Shown here: positions 5,925 to 8,512 of the stretch, one piece after another
Layout of the letters: each line of letters starts with the position of its first letter
How positions within the stretch are numbered: position 1 is the stretch's first letter
Assembly (NCBI GenBank): GCA_031394045.1
Contig: JANMWN010000322.1
Coordinates: forward strand, 1-8,512
DNA from: JANYIP01 sp031394045
GTDB lineage: Bacteria; Actinomycetota; Actinomycetes; Prado026
Length of the DNA stretch: 8,512 nucleotides
Direction: 5' to 3'
Program-made: the position numbers and the translations under genes
Notes under the pieces: model-generated
Told to the model about the DNA's origin: nothing
Database searches by the model: none
The model's input: the letters and a program-made list of their open reading frames with translations, nothing else

Positions 5925-7642
5925 GCCTGCTCGCGCCACCGGTTGGTGATGGGCAGCCGCCGGTCCCGGCCGAACGCCTTGAAGGAGATCTTCGGGCCGG
6001 GTGGGTACTGCCGGCGCTTGTACTCGGCGGTGTCGATCAGGCGGAGCACCCGCTCGACCAATGCCGGGTCGCTGCCCTGGGCGACCAGCTGGGCGGCCCC
6101 CCGGTCGTGGCCGACGTAGTGCTCCAGGAGCGCGTCCAGCTCCTCGTACTCGGGCAGCGAGTCGGAGTCGAGCTGGCCCGGCCGGAGCTCGGCCGACGGC
6201 GGCTTGTCGATGCTCGACACCGGGATCGGCGCGACCTCGCCCCTGCGCTCGGCGTCGGCGTTGCGCCACCGGGACAGCCGCCACACCAGTGTCTTGGCGA
6301 CGTCCTTGATCGGCGCGAAGCCACCCACGGCGTCGCCGTAGATCGTCGAGTAGCCGACAGCGAGCTCGCTCTTGTTGCCGGTGGCCAGGACCAGGTGGCC
6401 CTCCTGGTTGCTGATCCCCATGAGCGCCGTGCCGCGCACCCGGGCCTGCAGGTTCTCCTCGGCCAGCCCCTCGAGCGCGAGCTGCCGCTGGTAGGCGTCG
6501 ACCATCGGCGCGATCTCGACCGTGCGGTAGCCGCAACCAGTGCGCTTGGCCAGGTCGGCCGCGTCGTCGCGCGAGTGCTGCGAGGAGTAGTCGCTCGGCA
6601 TGCTCACGCACTGCACGTTGGCGGCGCCCAGCGCGTCGCAGGCGATCGCCGCGACCAGGGCCGAGTCGATCCCTCCGGAGAGGGCGATGACGACCGAGCC
6701 GAAACCGTTCTTGCGTACGTAGTCGCGGGTCGCCAGCGTGATCGCCGCGTACACCTCGCCGTCGTCGTCGAGCCGCGCGGCCGGCCGCCCGGGCTGGGGC
6801 TCGTACGCCGCGACCGGTCCCTGACCGATCACGGCGGTGACGTGCTCCGCGGTCGCCGCGGGCAGCTCGAGGTCGACGACGACGAGCTGCTCGGCGAACT
6901 GCGCCGCCCGCTCGAGCACCTGCCCGTCGACCGCCACCACGAGGGAGTCACCGTCGAAGACCAGCTCGTCCTGGCCGCCCACCATGTTCAGGTACGCGAG
7001 TGTGCAGCTGGCCTCGGCCGCCCGCTGCCGGCACAGGGCCAGCCGCACGTCGTCCTTGTTGAGCTCGTACGGTGAGCCGTTGATGACGAGGAGCAGGCCC
7101 GCGCCCGCCGCCCGCGTCGCGGCAACCGGCCCGCCGTCCTGCCAGAGGTCCTCGCAGATCGCCAGGGCCACGTCGACCCCGTGGACGCGTACGACGCACG
7201 GCTGGTCGCCGGGGACGAAGTAGCGGAACTCGTCGAACACGCCGTAGTTGGGCAGGTGGTGCTTGGCGTAGCCAGCCACGACCTGACCCCCGTGCAGCAC
7301 AGCGGCTGCGTTCTGCGGGCTGCCCTGCGGCCGGCCCAGGCGGTCGGGCGCCTGGCTGGTCAGCCGGTCCAGGTAGCCGACCACGACGACGAGCTCACCG
7401 AGGCCCTCCGAGACCAGCCGGGGTGCGAGGTCCGCAAGCGCCTGCCGGCTGGCCTCGACGAAGGAGGGCCGCAACGCCAGGTCCTCGACCGGGTACCCGG
7501 TGAGGAACATCTCTGGGAAGGCGACCAGGTGCGCGCCCTCGGCCGCGGCCTGCTTCGCGTACCGGACGAGGAGGTCGGTGTTGCCCGTGAGGTCACCGAC
7601 GAGGGGGTTGGCCTGCGCGAGGGCTAGGCGGAGCTGGGCCAC
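5912..7642 (-). CDS. nadE: Glutamine-dependent NAD+ synthetase
   Basis: NadE makes NAD+ from nicotinic acid adenine dinucleotide using ATP and ammonia from glutamine, the last step of NAD synthesis. The 576-aa protein has two domains. The N-terminal nitrilase-type glutaminase (about 1-260) shows the catalytic triad: E44 in AFPEM, K127 in GYAKHHLPNYGVFDE, and C163 in AICEDLW. The C-terminal synthetase (about 295-576) has the ATP P-loop LSGGIDS (321-327), SMPSDYSSQHSRDDA (347-361), LMGISNQEGHLVLATGNKSELAVGY (407-431) and YGDAVGGFAPIKDV (435-448). Both halves look intact. The protein is shorter than the mycobacterial enzyme (about 680 aa), matching the more compact bacterial form. GTG at 7642-7640 gives MAQLRLALAQANPLVGDLTGN, the usual family N-terminus; no ribosome binding site precedes it, and a -10 box lies immediately upstream, so the mRNA may be leaderless. 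It is divergent from the GlnA2-type gene across 62 bp. Confidence 0.97.
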   Translation of the reverse strand: MAQLRLALAQANPLVGDLTGNTDLLVRYAKQAAAEGAHLVAFPEMFLTGYPVEDLALRPSFVEASRQALADLAPRLVSEGLGELVVVVGYLDRLTSQAPDRLGRPQGSPQNAAAVLHGGQVVAGYAKHHLPNYGVFDEFRYFVPGDQPCVVRVHGVDVALAICEDLWQDGGPVAATRAAGAGLLLVINGSPYELNKDDVRLALCRQRAAEASCTLAYLNMVGGQDELVFDGDSLVVAVDGQVLERAAQFAEQLVVVDLELPAATAEHVTAVIGQGPVAAYEPQPGRPAARLDDDGEVYAAITLATRDYVRKNGFGSVVIALSGGIDSALVAAIACDALGAANVQCVSMPSDYSSQHSRDDAADLAKRTGCGYRTVEIAPMVDAYQRQLALEGLAEENLQARVRGTALMGISNQEGHLVLATGNKSELAVGYSTIYGDAVGGFAPIKDVAKTLVWRLSRWRNADAERRGEVAPIPVSSIDKPPSAELRPGQLDSDSLPEYEELDALLEHYVGHDRGAAQLVAQGSDPALVERVLRLIDTAEYKRRQYPPGPKISFKAFGRDRRLPITNRWREQAPRG

Positions 7643-7648
7643 CGGCCG

Positions 7649-7654
7649 AGCCTA
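7649..7654 (-). promoter_or_regulatory. nadE: Candidate -10 box (TAGGCT) of a leaderless nadE transcript
   Basis: Read on the minus strand, TAGGCT fits TAnnnT and ends 6 nt before the GTG start of nadE. This is the spacing at which transcription would begin at or next to the G of GTG. The absence of any Shine-Dalgarno sequence agrees with this. No clear -35 hexamer is seen at 17-18 bp. Confidence 0.5.
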
Positions 7655-7665
7655 GCGGGGGCGAT

Positions 7666-7681
7666 GAAACATGCTGTTAAC
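7666..7681 (+). promoter_or_regulatory. Weak GlnR-like half-site pair in the nadE-glnA divergent gap
   Basis: GAAAC, 6 nt, then TTAAC overlaps the palindrome GTTAAC (7676-7681). Actinobacterial GlnR boxes combine GTnAC and GAAAC elements with 6-nt spacing. Here the second element has T in place of G, and no further element continues the series. It is the only AT-containing patch in a 62-bp gap and lies 24 bp before the glnA-type start. I found no clear -10 for that gene. Confidence 0.25.
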
Positions 7682-7704
7682 ACGGCGCAGCCACACTCGG
7701 CGCC

Positions 7705-8512
7705 GTGGACAAGCAGCAGGAGTTCGTGCTCCGTACGCTCGAAGAACGTGACATCCGGTTCGTACGCCTGTGGTTCACCGACGTCCTCGGCTTCCTGAAG
7801 TCGGTCGCTGTGGCCCCGGCCGAGCTCGAGGGCGCGTTCGCCGAAGGCATCGGGTTCGACGGGTCGGCGATCGAGGGCTTCGCCCGGGTCTACGAGTCGG
7901 ACATGCTCGTCAAGCCGGACCCCGCGACCTTCCAGGTGCTGCCGTGGCGGTCGGAGTCGCCGGGTGCCGCGCGGATGTTCTGCGACATCCTGCTGCCGGA
8001 CGGGACCCCGTCGTACGCCGACCCGCGCTACGTGCTCAAGCGCGCGCTCGACAAGGCGGCCGACCTCGGCTTCACCTTCTACACGCACCCCGAGATCGAG
8101 TTCTTCCTGTTCGAGAAGAAGCCGGCGACCGGCGAGCTGCCGGTCCCGATCGACAACAGCGGCTACTTCGACCACACCCCGCACGGGCTCGGCCAGGACT
8201 TCCGCCGGCAGGCCATCACGATGCTCGAGTCGATGGGCATCTCGGTGGAGTTCAGCCACCACGAGGGCGCACCCGGTCAGAACGAGATCGACCTGCGGTA
8301 CGCGGACGCGCTCACCACGGCCGACAACATCATGACGTTCCGGCTGATCATGAAGCAGGTGGCGCTCGAGCAGGGCATCTACGCCTCATTCATGCCCAAG
8401 CCGTTCGCCGAGCACCCCGGGTCCGGGATGCATACCCACCTCTCGCTGTTCGAGGGTGACCGCAACGCGTTCTTCGAGGCCGGCGCCGAGTACCAGCTCT
8501 CGAAGGTGGGTC
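7705..8512 (+). CDS. glnA2: Glutamine synthetase family, GlnA2 type, N-terminal part (cut by right window edge)
   Basis: The first 269 codons of a type I glutamine synthetase run off the right edge. GTG at 7705 gives MDKQQEFVLRTLEERDIRFVRLWFTDVLGFLKSVA, very close to my memory of mycobacterial GlnA2. The beta-grasp domain (about 15-100) contains GIGFDGSAIEGFARV (48-62). The catalytic barrel shows HPEIEFFLF (128-136, with metal ligands E130 and E132), VEFSHHEGAPGQNEIDLR (181-198, with E187 and E194), and MPKPFAEHPGSGMHTHLSLFEG (230-251, where H243 is the conserved substrate-binding His). The region with the adenylylation tyrosine is missing, so regulation cannot be read. Classical members make glutamine from glutamate and ammonia. 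Streptomyces GlnA2 has instead been described as a gamma-glutamylpolyamine synthetase, so substrate is open. No ribosome binding site precedes the GTG. It is divergent from nadE. Confidence 0.93.
   Translation, partial: MDKQQEFVLRTLEERDIRFVRLWFTDVLGFLKSVAVAPAELEGAFAEGIGFDGSAIEGFARVYESDMLVKPDPATFQVLPWRSESPGAARMFCDILLPDGTPSYADPRYVLKRALDKAADLGFTFYTHPEIEFFLFEKKPATGELPVPIDNSGYFDHTPHGLGQDFRRQAITMLESMGISVEFSHHEGAPGQNEIDLRYADALTTADNIMTFRLIMKQVALEQGIYASFMPKPFAEHPGSGMHTHLSLFEGDRNAFFEAGAEYQLSKVG

Noticed and set aside
5567..7075. A 502-aa open frame on the plus strand opposite nadE
   Set aside because: It is the antisense shadow of nadE. Its composition (rich in Arg, Gly, Val, Asp and His with no domain pattern) is typical of such shadows, and the minus strand shows intact catalytic motifs.
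1..8512. Mobile element, prophage, toxin-antitoxin, CRISPR or biosynthetic cluster
   Set aside because: No transposase, integrase, direct-repeat array, small gene pair or synthase gene is present, and base composition is even across the window.

Overview
This window looks like chromosomal DNA from a high-GC actinobacterium. Codon third positions are almost all G or C, GTG/TTG starts are common, and several proteins read like actinobacterial families: an F420-dependent NADP reductase, an actinobacterial-type PanB, and a GlnA2-type glutamine synthetase. A Nocardioides-like or related member of the Propionibacteriales is my best guess; it is an inference from general style, not a database result. 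I see no phage, IS element, CRISPR array, tRNA or rRNA.

Layout. (1) 1-975, minus strand: an uncharacterised 200-aa protein followed by the N-terminal part of an EntS/MFS_3-like exporter that runs off the left edge. (2) 1023-2511, plus strand: npdG (F420:NADP oxidoreductase) overlapping a signal-less BtuF/TroA-fold metal-receptor-like protein. The junction is a 15-bp tandem repeat that provides three successive in-frame ATG starts. (3) 2502-3326, minus strand: panB, whose last bases overlap the end of the metal-receptor gene. (4) 3327-3577: a 251-bp control region with four copies of a partly palindromic motif of form TTnCGnnnCGGAA. One copy sits on a candidate -35 element. (5) 3578-5858, plus strand: a tight two-gene operon of a DHA2 (EmrB/QacA-type, 14-TM) exporter and a TetR regulator, separated by one base. 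The repeated motif is the natural candidate operator for this regulator. (6) 5859-5911: a short convergent gap with three 12-bp tandem repeats and a hairpin. (7) 5912-7642, minus strand: nadE, glutamine-dependent NAD+ synthetase, apparently leaderless. (8) 7705-8512, plus strand: the first 269 residues of a GlnA2-type glutamine synthetase, cut by the right edge.

The enzymes share a cofactor and nitrogen theme: reduced F420/NADP exchange, pantothenate for CoA, NAD synthesis that consumes glutamine, and a glutamine-synthetase-family enzyme divergent from it. The drug-efflux operon sits among these housekeeping genes and appears self-regulated. The most original observations are the operator array, the start-codon-multiplying repeat, and the leaderless nadE promoter. 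I do not see an undescribed multi-gene system.
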